Below are positions 38,984-51,870 of a stretch of 64,000 nt of DNA, in pieces; position 1 is the stretch's first letter, and the number at the start of each line of letters is the position of its first letter. A program made the translations under genes and the position numbers. The DNA is from Mugil cephalus (Eukaryota; Chordata; Actinopteri; Mugiliformes; Mugilidae). The stretch covers positions 15,421,001-15,485,000 of the forward strand of contig NC_061779.1 of the NCBI RefSeq assembly GCF_022458985.1, written 5' to 3'. The notes under the pieces were generated by a model. It was not told the DNA's origin. It made no database searches and worked only from the letters and a program-made list of their open reading frames with translations.

Positions 38984-41900
38984 ATGAAGCGACTAATTTC
39001 CATTTATATCTGCCTTGCTGCGGATCTCCAGTCTGTCCTCGGCGTCGATTTGTGCGCCACGCCGATTCATGGATGCAAAAATATTCCAAGACTTTTGAGC
39101 AAAGGTAAATACACTTGTCAATACTCGACTGTAATCACTTGGTGACATTATTATTATTATTATTATTTTCTGCGGCGTCTTCATTTAAAATCATTGTGTA
39201 TTAGAGTCCTGTAGCCTCGTATTAAAATCCCTCGTAAGCTCATTATTGCCTGGTTCAGCTTCGGTTAGTCTGTGCCACCAGATTATGCTGCTCGTTCTCG
39301 CTTCATGTTTTGATGATTGACTTGGTTCAGTGTGACCATCAGTAACATCTCCACACGGGTGAAATATGACAGTCTGAACATTGTTTTTTTTTTTTTTTTT
39401 TTTTTTTTTTCCCTCTCAGATGATTACAGCATTGAATTTGGAGATCAATCCTATCAAAACCACAGCGTTCTCTTGTACCTGGAGGACTCTGCCTTGTACG
39501 TTGGAGGGGCAAATTCTGTTTTAAAGCTGGATATGGACAGCAGAAATATAAACAAGGTTGGCATTTCTGGATAGTTATGAACTACTGCCTGCATATTGTA
39601 TTTGATTTCATCACCTGCCTCCACATGTACCTTCTCTCTCTCACGATTTATTCTTGGCTTGACTTCTGCTCACCTTTTGAGTGTGGCAGTGTGAGACCCT
39701 GCTAGAGAGATCCTGATGAGACGCTTTCAGTGACATAAGATCCAGACAACCTGATCAGCTTCTATTACTCGCAATCCTACATTTTTAATGATAAAGGAAC
39801 TAACGATCATTGGCAGCAAGATGAAGCTGGATCTTCATTTCATTCATGAATATTTGTCTTTGCCAGGAGCAGGTGATGCAATTAAAGTAGAAGACATCTG
39901 ATCTCTGTCCTATTTTTCCATTCTTATCTATCATCCAGCTATTACAAATATTATGTGATCACCATTTTTGTGAAAGAGCCATTTCTTTAGCTAGCAGGCT
40001 AAGTGATAACAACTGTTTGTTTTCTCTTTAAAACATCTAATCGTAATCTGTCCTTGTTTGAAATCCTTGGTAACTTGTCCCTGGCAGATATTTCCTCTGA
40101 ACACAACAGGCCAGCAGGACTGCTCTGAGGTCAGTAGCTAAAAATATATATACTGTATATATTTTATATGACAATATATATTGCTTAATAGTCAGTTACC
40201 AAAATAAAATGCTGTGTGCGTGGCCTCTGTGTTACAGGGCCCCTGTGAAAATGTTATCACTGTCATGGAGAAGTTTGAGGACAGGCTGTTTGTCTGTGGG
40301 ACAAATGGACAGAAACCCCAATGCTGGAAGCTCGTAAGTCCAATGAACCACACTCTTAGTGCAGATGTGTTTCAAACGACGCGCAATTTGTTAAATCTCA
40401 ATGCATGTGCTGCATCAGCTCAGAGAACCACGCGCGTCGGCATGTTTGACACAAAGCACGCGTCATTTTCATAGAAAGTTAGACTTTAATACGTTTAAGG
40501 ATACATTTTTATTTGTGCAAACAAGATGGAAACATGTACAGTTAAAGGGAATTTATTGCAATTACACTGCTTCCTTCCAGCTTTGCTCTGGGTTGATACA
40601 ACATGCGTGCTCAATAATACGTAACAGAGTTCAGCATATTCCAAACTAATGGTGTCCAGGCAAAATATGGCACGGAAAAGCAAAAAGCAGCAACTGTCAA
40701 CAAACACAACCTTATCTTCATTATACAGCAGCTGTGCTATCAAGGCATGAATACGGTCATCGATCAACATTCGACTACTTGGCATTCTCTCTGTGGTCTG
40801 TTCTCATAGGCAGTGCAGAGCCAGAAGTGTGGCCGCACTGGCTCTGTGAGACATTAACATGATTAATGTTGCATTTCTCTGAAATATTGCAGTTCTTGTG
40901 ACTGGTTTGTTTTACTGGCAACCACACGCGAAAGCACATTAAAGCAATTGAGCTGGTTTTCTGATTAAACTTTAATTGGTCTGCTTTATAATTTAAGAAG
41001 GGTGTTGGGTGTTGTTTTGTTAACTTTATGGTGTAATGGGTTTTACATCACACTATACTTCGTTTTTCCTATGTCCACAGTCTCCCTCGGTGAGCAATCA
41101 GTCTCGTGAAATTGAGACGAGTTGCGATGGGACCGGCATCTCCCCGTTTTCCTCCACCCAGAACTCCCTGTCCCTCACAGCAGGTTTGTTTAAAGCAGCC
41201 TCCTCTTGCATAATTGTTTTCCCTGTTTTTGTTATTGAGAGACTGCATGCAGACTTATGTAACCGAATCGAGTCATTTTCCTTTGCTCCCTTTGATGTGA
41301 CGTGCTGTTTAGATGGGGATCTATATGCAGCAGCACCCTTGGAGGCAGATGGAAGTTTACTGGAGTTCAGAAGAAAAGCTGGGAAAAGAACTAAAGTCTG
41401 GATGCATTACAACTGGGCCTCAGGTCACTATGTGTAAATTCATAAGTACTGTGATTTCTTTCCGTACCAAAGTTAGAATAAACATATAGAAGAAATTGTA
41501 AATGTGCACCATGACGAATTACTTACATACATTAGTGACATGTAATCTGAAACATTTTTGTCCTAAAAACTGCCTTTAGCTTATAATGTCCACCCCCACA
41601 CTGCAATGGAACTACGTTTGATTCTGCTTTGCTGTACCAAGCATTTCAGCGTAGTCTGCTGAGACCACACAGCGGTTTAAGCAGGGGTATAACTTGCTAA
41701 TTTCTCTCGCACAGAGCCCACATTTATCGCTGCGTCCTGGGTAAAACAAAAGGATGACCCGGACAATGAGAAAATATACATCTTTTTTCGTGAAAAGAAC
41801 TCGGACACCAACCCAGAGGCTGATCCCTGGATATCTAGGGTTGCCAGAGTATGCAAGGTATGGTGGATTATTCATCTTACAGCAAAAGAAAATATTTTTT

Positions 41901-44900
41901 TGAGTGCTGAATTCACGTTGACCCCTTCAGCTCAGGTTCACTAAACAAGTTGATAACCACCAAAATCTTGTTCAGGTGGCATGGAAGGTGGATTCCATGT
42001 AGAATGACTAATTTATGAATGTTAGTTAGCTCTCAAGGTGCATTTTCCATGAACAATACCAGCCATGCTATTGCAGCTGATAACTGCTGTAGTGTGTACA
42101 AAAGGTGCCAGGTGCAGCCTCTTGACAAAACAGCCCCCCCTCCCACCTTCCCCACACCCTTTTGTTGAGACTGGTAGTGTTTCCTGTGGTAAAGATTAAA
42201 AGTCTTTGCTCTACTTCCCAAAGTTGTTTTTTTTTTTTTCATCCCCATCTTGTCCTGTTCCCCTTTGCTTTTCCTTGCTTTGTCAGATACACATGCAAAC
42301 TACAGATGTGTAGTTGATGAAAACACAGGAAAACATATTTTTCTACAGATGGAACCATAGTGTTCCCGGGACAGGGTTTGTTTCTTTAATAGCTGATGTT
42401 TTGCATGCTACTTTCACATATGCATGCATTCACTGTGGTGCTGCAGGATATTATTACACACCTTTGCTTAACTTTATTTTCTAATGGATACAACATGTTC
42501 TGTGTATTTTCTGCAACTGTGTCTGCTGTTTGTCCTACAATAACCCTTCCTGAATCTGCTGAACCGAGGAGGCACCATCTCTTAAATCAACCTTGTTCAT
42601 TGTTGACAATGACCTTTGAGTCTCAGAGGACCAATGATTTACAGTCTAATAAGTCGAGTGTGACATAACGTATGGCCCATTCTGAATCCCATTTTCACCA
42701 CCCATCTGACTTCATCCAAGGATGTAACGACAGTCAAATGGAATGACCTTTGGCTGACTTCGTCTTCCCCGCCTCACTGATGCAATCTGCCGGTATCATT
42801 TTTGTAGGTAGATGAAGGGGGATCGAAACAATTCCTCCAGAACATTTGGACCTCTTTTCTCAAGGCTCGGCTCATCTGCGGGTTTCCGAAGGAGTCGCTG
42901 TACTTCAACCGTCTCCATGACATTTTTGTGTTAGAGGCCGAGGACTGGCGTGACACCAGAGTTTATGGTCTTTTCACAAGCAGCTGGTTAGACAGTTTCC
43001 CTTCCTTATTTGTTGTAAACTTAGCAACCAGTTCCTTGTGTAGTTGCACAAACTCACGTTCAGTACACAGCATGGTTGAAAATCTATATCTCAAACCTCA
43101 GCTTTCCTATTTCTGCCTCCAGGAACTCTACAGCAGTTTGCATCTACACGATAGAAATGATTGAAAAAATATTTGAGAATTCACCTTTCAAGGGCTACAA
43201 CAAAGAGATTCCCAAACCAAGGCCGGGCACGGTAAGGAATTGTCATGTTGCTATGTTTGGTAGTCAGGAACTTCCTCTTATGGTTTTAATTTTGTATTTC
43301 TATTGGAGTTTACTCCCGCTCAGTGTGCAGAGTCTATGATACACCACCCACATGCACAAGCACATGGTTGTAAAATCAGGCATTACATAAATGGGCGGAA
43401 ACATGGAAAGTGCATGTCTTCACCACTCCATCATGTTCATTGTTTCCATCTTTAGATTGAAGTTTGTTTGAGTTTATTTTTTCGTTGCTGTAGAGCTAAA
43501 AGGATCCTTGAATGCATTCTGCCATTTCCTATCATTGAAGCACTCAATTGCACACCCCATTGAAACTGATTTCCATCTACTCTGCTGAACATTTTGAGAA
43601 AGTGTTCTCATCTGATTTGTTCTTATGTAACGTAAAGTACCTTATTATTATGCTTTGTATTCCATAACCCGAGTCAGTCCACAAACATTTAGCATTCATA
43701 CTGTGTTTCTGTATTCTCTCTCCAGTGTACACATCACTGTTTAGTAAGGCAAAGTTTGTGTTCATGTGTTTTTTAGTGTACGACGAACAGCAAAAGTCTA
43801 CCCCGGGACACTGTCGCAGTAGTGAAGGATTACCCAGAAATGACTGGCTGGGTTCACTCCCTGCATCACGCAGCTCCATTTTACATAAGCAGCAACAACT
43901 ACACCAAGATAGTTGTGGACCGAGTGCAGGCCGCAGACAACAAAACGTATAATGTTCTTCTCCTAAGCACTGGTAATTTTTTTTCCCTTCCAAAATACTG
44001 TATATCTAACCTGCACTGTTACTCCCCAGATAATAAAATTTCTAAATCGCTATGCCAACAGATACAGGAAACATCCATAAAGTATTAGAGGCTGGGTCAG
44101 AGCCTCTAATCATCTCTGAAATACAACTCTCCAACAACTCAACGATACACGCATTGAAGCTCGACTCTAAAAAGGTACGGTTACTTCATAACATAGGTCT
44201 TCAACGGGGGGTCCATGACCCCTAGGGGGTCCGTGGAGGTACTGCAAGGGGGTTGTAAAATCTTTTGTAAAAAATTTTTTTTAAATTTTCCCCCACAAAT
44301 TGAAATTTCTTCATAGTAGGGCCCACCCGTATCGCTGCCGACCCAATCACAAGGCCGTGTATTGCACACTACAGTTGGCTAAGAGCCTATTCAGTCCCCA
44401 TGTTCCTCACTCCCATCAGCCAACTACTGAGGCCAGAATGGCTTGGTGATTCACTGTCTCTATTTAGCGATGTTTAAAGTTAGAACATGAATCTGCCAGT
44501 TATTTTCTTTATCTGTTACCTTACTGTTGCACATGTTTGAACTAAATAAATGAATATATACATCTGTGTATTATTTGAATAGCCTAACATTGAATGCAAA
44601 ATGATAATAATAATGTATATTTATAAATAGCACTAGGTCGAGTTTAATAAAGAACGCATATAGTAGGTAGGGGGTCCCCCATTTAATCAGTTTGGGGTTC
44701 CTTTGCCTGAAAAATGTTGAAGACCCCTGCTTTATAAGGTTGTTTCTAAATGTTAAACACTGTGCACTGCAGTCTTCTCAGCACTGTGTTTCTGATAAAG
44801 TATATTAATGGCCCTCGGGCTTGTGGCAGAAGAGGGAGTGAGCAAGCGGGAACAGCAGTGGTCAACTCAGTTGGAGGATATTTTAAGATGGTTTCGCCTC

Positions 44901-47580
44901 ATAACATAAACTGCACAAGGGCGCGGCAAGGTAATGAAATACCAGATATTGTGCAAGTGCAGCCAAGGAGCAAATCCTTTTGCCCAACTTTGTGCAGTGC
45001 TGGCACTTCAGTCTCACGGTGTGTCTCTGCAAAAAGAGGTGGAAAAGGATAAAATACAGGATACTAAATACACCATCCACTTGTAGTTGGTCATAAGTGA
45101 TAATGTAGAGGGGTTAAAATGACATGTGTAATCTGAAGGGCGTTGCTCGTTTGTATGAGCCCCCCAAGAGAATGATTAATTTTGCCGTTTGCCTCAGCTC
45201 TGTTGAGTGTTATGGCACATCTCGGCTAATTGACTCACTTTGATGTTCCATGACGTCACCGTTAAGAGCTGTTTAGTTCCACTGTACCCATCATTAGTCA
45301 GCTGTTTTCTGCTGATAAACACTCCATGTGCCGTTGAAGACGAAAAAAAAAACAGAACTACAAGAAGAAGGAATGTCAAAATCACATGCATCAATGTGAG
45401 AACCTTCTTATCTGATGAATGTGTAAACACTGGGGGTGATTATTTGCAGGAGTATTCCCCAAAGCACCGTTATGAAATGACAATGTTGTGTTTAAAACTT
45501 GCTCCCAAAGGACCTATTTATGCAGTTAAGTAAAATTAAGTTTTTGTCTCCCTTTTTTACAGAAAAAGTTAATCGTGGGCTTTTCTGAGAGAATCTCTGT
45601 AGTGGACCTCCAGCGATGTCAGTATAACTCTTGTGCAGAATGCGTCCTGGGCCGAGACCCATACTGTGCATGGACCACGTCTGGATGCGTCCCAACTGTC
45701 CCGTAAGTGTGAGAGTGGCGGTCCAACCAAACAAAAGTCTTATCTAGTTCTGGCTCGCTTTCAGCATTTGCACCCAGGTGTGTCACACAATTAATATGTT
45801 GATGTAGCAGGAAGAAAAGAGACACATTTGGGCTTTCTTTTCTTTCTTTTTTAGGCAAATTTGAGTGTGACCTGTTGACTGTATATATATATAAATTTGA
45901 AGAAACTAAAATAATAAACTCAGTTCATTACGGACTTGGTTTATTCTGAATCCAGTTCACTTGAATTACTGTTGTGACAAGAAATGCAACAATAAGTGTG
46001 CAAATTATAACACAGACTAAGATTTAAATATTTTCAGTCAATATAAACAATAATAGTATTTCATGTATTACTCAGATTCACTGACTGGAGTAAAATCAGT
46101 GAACTGAATTGTCTGAGTCTGTGGTATTTCTGAGTCATTAAGCCAATTAAGCCGCCTGTCTGTTGGTAAGTCAGCTGTCTTTCTCTGAGCGCTTATGTAA
46201 GAACTTGTGTACTTAGCGGCAGGCAGGTGTAAGGACCTCGGACTTGTGCTTCCTGATTCTGCACGAAAGCAGCGTACAGACGCTGATCAGCTCTAGAACA
46301 AACCCTCAGTAATTCAGGTCTTGAAGTTGAGTGCTGTGGCTCCAGCCATCGCCATCTTGGCTGTGCCTGACTCTGCCTAACTCCTCCTGACTAATTCCAA
46401 TCGAGTTGAGGTGGATGAATGAAGCCTGCACTGACAGAGAGGAACCTGTGAGGACACTCAATCAGTCAAAGTGACCCAACTCTTAATCGTGGATAAGTAA
46501 AAGCCCTGGATACAAATTAAACCTTTCACATCCTGTAAAGAAAAAGCCAATCGCCATACAGTTGTCATGAGTGGGGATAATCGCTCTCTGGGTACATCGG
46601 CTTCCTCCCACCCACCAGAGACATGTACGTTAGGTTAATGGGTGATTCTAAACTGGCTGTGAGTGTGAGTGTGAATGGTTGTCTGTCTCTCTGTGTCAGC
46701 TCTGCCATCGACTGGCGACCTGCCAGTCTACTTTATTTTTGCTCTGGGGGTAAGGCTGGGTTCTGTAAAGCCCCTTGAGGCATTTTGTAATGCTGCTGTC
46801 ACCGTAGCGTGATGCCAGCAGCTAAAAAGGGATTTATTTCTTCCTGCTTTTGTGCATTAACTGAAAATCCAACATAGTTAACTGCAAGTACTACTATCAT
46901 TGTTTGCTACTCCATCATTCATACCCAGACTCTTTAATGAACTCTGGATCTTTTTATATCACGGTCAACGCAGTGGAAATGCCTGCTATCACTATGCTAT
47001 AGGGATATTATTTCCTGTTTTTAAATATCGATGCAAAAACAGACGCCAAATTACACACAATTAGACACTGGTGTTTCCTTTTTATTAACAGTGACGGCAT
47101 CCAGAATATCGTTGATGGGAATATAAGTGTGTGCCCTTCAACTGGAATAGGTAAGAAATTATTAAGCAGTTATCATTCCTACTACTATACACAACGGATT
47201 TGCTCACATCTCTATTCAATCCTTTTTGTTCGTTTGTTTCAGAGCAAGCGAAACGGACTAAACGCGACGATGTTTCAGCATCGGCAGTGCCTTCAACCAC
47301 AGTCCACAGTGTCCCCCTGGATGTCCCTTTCTATCTGTCCTGTCCTATAGACTCTTACCACGCTGTGTACACATGGCGGCATGAAGACAGAACCAGCCCA
47401 TGTCTGCAAATGCATTCTGACTGTTTGCACCTCATCACTAAGATGACACAAAAGGACTACGGCGACTTTGAGTGTGTTTCCACAGAGAAAGACTACACCA
47501 AAGTGGTGAAAAAATATCAGCTTACTGAGCTGAAGATCCCAGTGGAACGCAACATCGGAACGACGATATCGATATCATAG
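38984..47580 (+). CDS. sema7a: Semaphorin 7A
   Basis: In mammals this is a GPI-anchored semaphorin that signals through integrin beta-1 and plexin C1 in axon growth and immunity. Fourteen coding exons: 38984-39104, 39420-39556, 40088-40129, 40238-40333, 41081-41183, 41313-41423, 41715-41857, 42808-42986, 43123-43231, 43777-43972, 44062-44174, 45563-45702, 47092-47150 and 47243-47580. Phases agree; the product is 628 aa (human 666). Signal peptide LISIYICLAADLQSVLG. The sema domain spans exons 2-11 (FVCGTNGQKPQCW, DWRDTRVYGLFTSSWNSTAVC). The PSI domain is in exon 12 (CAECVLGRDPYCAW). The Ig-like domain is in exon 14 (YLSCPIDSYHAVYTW, DFECVS). The annotated frame stops at TAG 47578-47580 without a GPI signal; a GPI-like tail lies one frame over. 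The mammalian RGD site reads KVD here. Confidence 0.95.
39384..39410 (+). repeat. Poly-T tract at sema7a intron 1 acceptor
   Basis: 27 T residues followed by CCCTCTCAG, directly before exon 2. It serves as an extreme polypyrimidine tract. Confidence 0.9.
44194..44730 (+). mobile_element. hAT-like non-autonomous element, copy 1 (full length), sema7a intron 11
   Basis: Ends are inverted: left 'GGTCTTCAACGGGGGGTCC', right 'tgttgaagacccctgc'. The length of about 540 bases and the absence of an intact ORF suggest a MITE. The internal phrases 'gagcctattcagtcccca' and 'ccaactactgaggccagaatggcttgg' recur at 50.3 kb. Confidence 0.65.
46590..46760 (+). repeat. Common teleost interspersed repeat in sema7a intron 12
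   Basis: 'tcggcttcctcccacccaccagagacatgtacgttaggttaatgggtga' and 'gccatcgactggcgacctg' are familiar fish repeat phrases, complementary in sense to the copy at 37.7 kb. Confidence 0.65.
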
Positions 47581-47654
47581 AGAATGATGCATCGACTCTT
47601 GTCTCGCAGACAGTATTGATCACTGCTTTATCTATGTGGGCGATTTTCAGATAG

Positions 47655-50020
47655 CATGCGAGCAAACAACCATTTTTTTTCCTAATTCTTTTTTAGGCTC
47701 CTTTACTTCTACTTCAATGAAACTTGCAGCTAGTAACTATAACACTGGGCTGTGTTTATGGTAACACTGCGGTGTTTGCCAGAAAGGCTATATTTCAAGT
47801 TCTGCCTTTCACAACCACAACAAGACAAGTCACAGCAAGAAGAAGTTGAGCTGATAGAAAAGAACAACTGGTCGGCACCAGAGTAGAACTCGAATGATCG
47901 GGCGGGGTCCTAGCGGTGTTAGAAATAAAATTTCGCCACTTTACCCGGGTGGTGGTGGGGAGCTGGAGCTGAAATTTTAAGCAGACGATGGAGTGTGGTA
48001 GGTGGAAGAGTGACTGCCAGGAAGAGAGAGCAGCAGGGAAGGAAAACTGGAGAATAAGTGGTGTGCAACTGAGGTCAAACTGAAAGATCTGGCAGATTAT
48101 GAAGAAGGACCAGGGGAGGTTTATCTCAGATTCTAAAGGGGATGGGTCTCAGGTGTGAAGCCGTGATTGGCAACAGCCACGCCCAAACACAGGAGAGAGG
48201 GAAAAACATGGGACTAACAAGAAACAGAAAATGGCAGAAATGCGAGGGATTACCGCAAATTCTGCCACATTTTATCACACAACACAGCACTAAAATGTTT
48301 TGATTGTGAAGACAGCTGCAGACTGTCTGAAAAGCTGAAATCCATCCCCCGCTGGAGTGTGCAGATAATAGCTTACTCTTGTACAAGAGGGAAAGGAAGG
48401 GTCGAGCCCTGCTGGAACCTTGCTAAATTTTCCAGTTTTATTTTTCTGTTGGTGGGTCAATCCGGGTGAGATGTTTGTGACTTATGTAACTCAAGTAGAA
48501 GAACTGTGAACTGTACTAACATTATTGTAACACATTATTGTTACAATGCAATATTAAAGAATAGTAGTAGAAATAATGTGCATTACAAAACAACCCTACT
48601 AGAGCTACATAATGGATTTACTAATGAATGTCCATGTGCCTTGTGTTGCTTTAACTAGTATGAGTTCAGTTTAACAGTTACACAGTCTTTTCGTAGTCAC
48701 ATTTGGTACGAGTTAAGTTGGAAAAGTTGGAAATAAAAACTGAAATGTATTTATTTTTGCATATTTATTGAAGTTATTCTTTATTAAATAAAGCTGAAAA
48801 TCCAATGGTTGTCATGGTCATACCTCTCTTAGATTCTCTCAGAAGTATTTCACTCACTGTATGAAAAGGGCTGTATACGGGAGTGTGCGGAAACAGGAAA
48901 CAGTCGTCAAATCTGCCGTGTCCTGGCAAGGGGCTGCATGACATGCAACCAGGGGCATTATTCTCCATGGTAACTCACCCCCATGGAGCCCTCTGTGTGA
49001 TATTTGGCACCTCTGCCAGGAGCCCCCAAATTTTAAATAAAATACAAAAATGAAACAATAAGTATAATACCTTGAGTTTTTACACTTCGGTCTTGATCAC
49101 ATATTTGCTTACAAAACTGTGGTTCTAGCGCATTTTTTGCTGCTTGCGAGGCTTGAGCAAATGCAGCCACTGTCTTCCATGTCTATAGACCTTCAAACAT
49201 CACATTCTGAGGCTCAGTGAAGTTATTCTTATTCTTAGTTTCCCTTATTTCTTAAGTCACTGTCAACTTAGAATTACTTCCCCCTAAACTGTAAAAGAGT
49301 GTTGTGACTGATTAGCAAAAAATGTCCACAAATTTCAAGAAAAGGAAGAGCTCAGTTATATTTGATGTTTGCTTTAATATTTCCATAAGTACAGAACTGT
49401 GTGTGCTTCACAAACACTCAACATTTAAGACCTCTATGAAATAATAATAATTAAAGTAGCATTTATATGAGAAATTTCATGGACATATGTGATGTCTTCC
49501 TTCTCTAAATACAAAATAGTCACACTTTGGAAAGAATAAAATGATCTACTGACAGCAGAACTGATGTTGGTTTCATAAATATAAGCAACAGTGTTGACAA
49601 GAAATGCATTACCAGTAGGAGAAATTAACATTGCTGTTGGCAGTACTAACTTACTGCAGGCACAGTGTTCTGTGTACACACAACTGATGTCATCATTTTA
49701 TAATACACCTCTTCCACTCAAACAAATTCGAACAGATATTGATATTGCTACGCCAAAACAACAACGTTTATAAACCTATCTGACAGCCCTTCAGAAAGAA
49801 ACTTAAGAGACAACTTAAGGTGAGACCTCCTCAAAAAAATACAGCACTGAAGGAAAACCACAACACCAGGTTTCTGTGCCAGGATTCCAGTAGTTTCTTT
49901 GCAATGCAGCGACCCATTTACTTCCTATTTCTTTGACATTCAGGAGCCTGTAAACACGACTGATTTTCAAAGCTGTTGGTACAGTCAATTGCATGACAGC
50001 TCCTCCCCATTTTTTATATT
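47655..50020. other. Intergenic, no recognisable gene
   Basis: Downstream of sema7a, including its likely 3' untranslated region. Short overlapping ORFs only; none has splice signals or a familiar motif. Confidence 0.5.
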
Positions 50021-50023
50021 TCG

Positions 50024-50460
50024 CGGGGGTACGGCAGGGGGGTCGCAAAATATTTGGTTTCGCCCCCAAAATTTAAAATTCTTTAAATACACATTAATAT
50101 TAATCCAACATATTTTAGTAAAGGGATAAATGGAGGCAGAAGATGTCATCTTTCTTTCAACATTTCACTCATTCAGCGATACAGGAGCTGTCTCAACAGT
50201 GCACAGTTTGACACAGAGCGCCGCACTAGCTGTGAACTGTCAATCTGAACTTCCTGCCCACAGTGGGGCACCTATTGCTAGTGAGCCAACGATGAGGCCG
50301 CATATTACACGCTGACTGTCAGGTTGCAAGCAATTGGCCCGAGAGCCTATTCAGTCCCCAGGTGGATCCGAGACGCATGCTGCACTGTTAGCAGAAGAGA
50401 AGCTAACAGTGCAACTCGCTCCATTCTGCCAACTACTGAGGTTAAAATGGCTTGGTGATT
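50024..50460 (+). mobile_element. hAT-like non-autonomous element, copy 2 (partial)
   Basis: Starts 'gggggtacggcaggggggtcgcaaaat' and shares 'gaggccgcatattacacgctg', 'gagcctattcagtccccagg' and 'ccaactactgaggttaaaatggcttggtgatt' with the 44.2 kb copy. Its 3' half is missing or diverged. Confidence 0.6.
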
Positions 50461-51584
50461 CTATCTGCCACTTGAGGCTCTCCCCGCTCGGAGTCCTAGC
50501 AGATTGCAAGTCCGCTTGCAGAGGCCCTGCATCCTGTTTATGCAAAAAAAATGCACATAGTCCTGCCTGTGTGTTAGATTGCCTTGGAGATTGTCTAATT
50601 GGTGCCTTAAGAAATTTTGCGTTGTTTATATTTGTGTGTTTGTCTTCCTCGCTTTTTATAAACATGAAATGACACCAATTACTCTGACTTCCTTCAGCAA
50701 GGAAGCAAGCCCCAAGTCTGCTTTGATTGGCTGGGAATTCTTCTTCTTATGTTACAAACTGCAGATTATAATGGAACACAATAATCCAGGCATGTCATGT
50801 TTGTTACCCAACCCTGTGGTTGCTATGTTAAGCCACTTCAGACATTAATATTTATTTTTACACACAACAATGACATAACGGTATGTAAGTGGGTATGTGG
50901 GATTTTCTTTCCAGTCACGCATTGTTGACCAAATACCACATCAGTTTTAATTTGTTTTTTTTTTTATTTTTACAGTCACACCATGGATTTTCCAGTTGAG
51001 AAAGAGGCAGCACTGCAGGCTATTATTTATTTTCGGTACATGTGTCTCTCGCCTTGTGCATCTTTAATGCAGATTATTAGTCTGAGGTTAAACTGAAGCT
51101 AACACAACACCTGACCTCACTGCTGATACGACATCTGACCTCACTGCTTGTATAACACCCGACGTGGCAGCTAATTTTCTGCTGTGGTTAAGCTGCAGTT
51201 CACATGGACTGTAAATATGCAGACAGAAGTTGTGATCCGGGTGGAGGTAAACATGTTTTTTCATTGTTGTGATTCCTGGAATGTGGTTGTTTAGTCTGGA
51301 AGTCATTTCTGGTACCTCCCTGTTTAATTAAATCCAAGGAATTCTGCTACTACTACGACTGACGGTTTGTCCAAGGCTCATACTACATTACGAAATCACT
51401 TAACTATGAAACCGGATGGTGCCACCCTAGAGTAGCCACAATTTACTGGTACGGTGACGAAGCGTCTGGTGAACTGTTTCCTTGTATGACTAAACTTTAA
51501 TTGGTCTTATCATGTAGCTCCATGTTTGTCTGTTGTGCTTTGTAATGACAGGAATAGGGACAAAAGAATAATCTATATATATAT

Positions 51585-51870
51585 ATAAATATCAGAACAC
51601 TGACAAGGACAAGTACGAAAAGTAGCTGCTCCAAGGTTTCTCATGTGGGTTTTCAAAGATCCAAGTTTGATTAGTTCCTTTAACTTTAAAGTTTTCTGCA
51701 GGGAGTTCCAAATAGCAGGTGCAGAGTACTTAAAACAATGTTTACCAAATACAGAATGAGATTTTGGCATGTTTAATAATAACAAGTCTTTGGAATGTAA
51801 ACAGTAATTGCTTTGGGTTTTTGAGATGTTATTGCATAAGTAATCGGAGAGTACTCTAAGATAGTACATT
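51585..51870 (-). pseudogene. LINE ORF2 C-terminal remnant
   Basis: The minus strand reads DLLLLNMPKSHSVFGKHCFK, then YSAPAIWNSLQK and a KLGSLKTHMRNL end. This matches the usual end of fish LINE reverse-transcriptase ORFs (a 'F...AP..WNSLP...FK..LK.HL' pattern). It is 5' truncated. Confidence 0.6.

Noticed and set aside
43577-43993. 138-codon minus-strand ORF across sema7a exon 10
   Set aside because: It runs antisense through a conserved coding exon and into the intron; a shadow frame.
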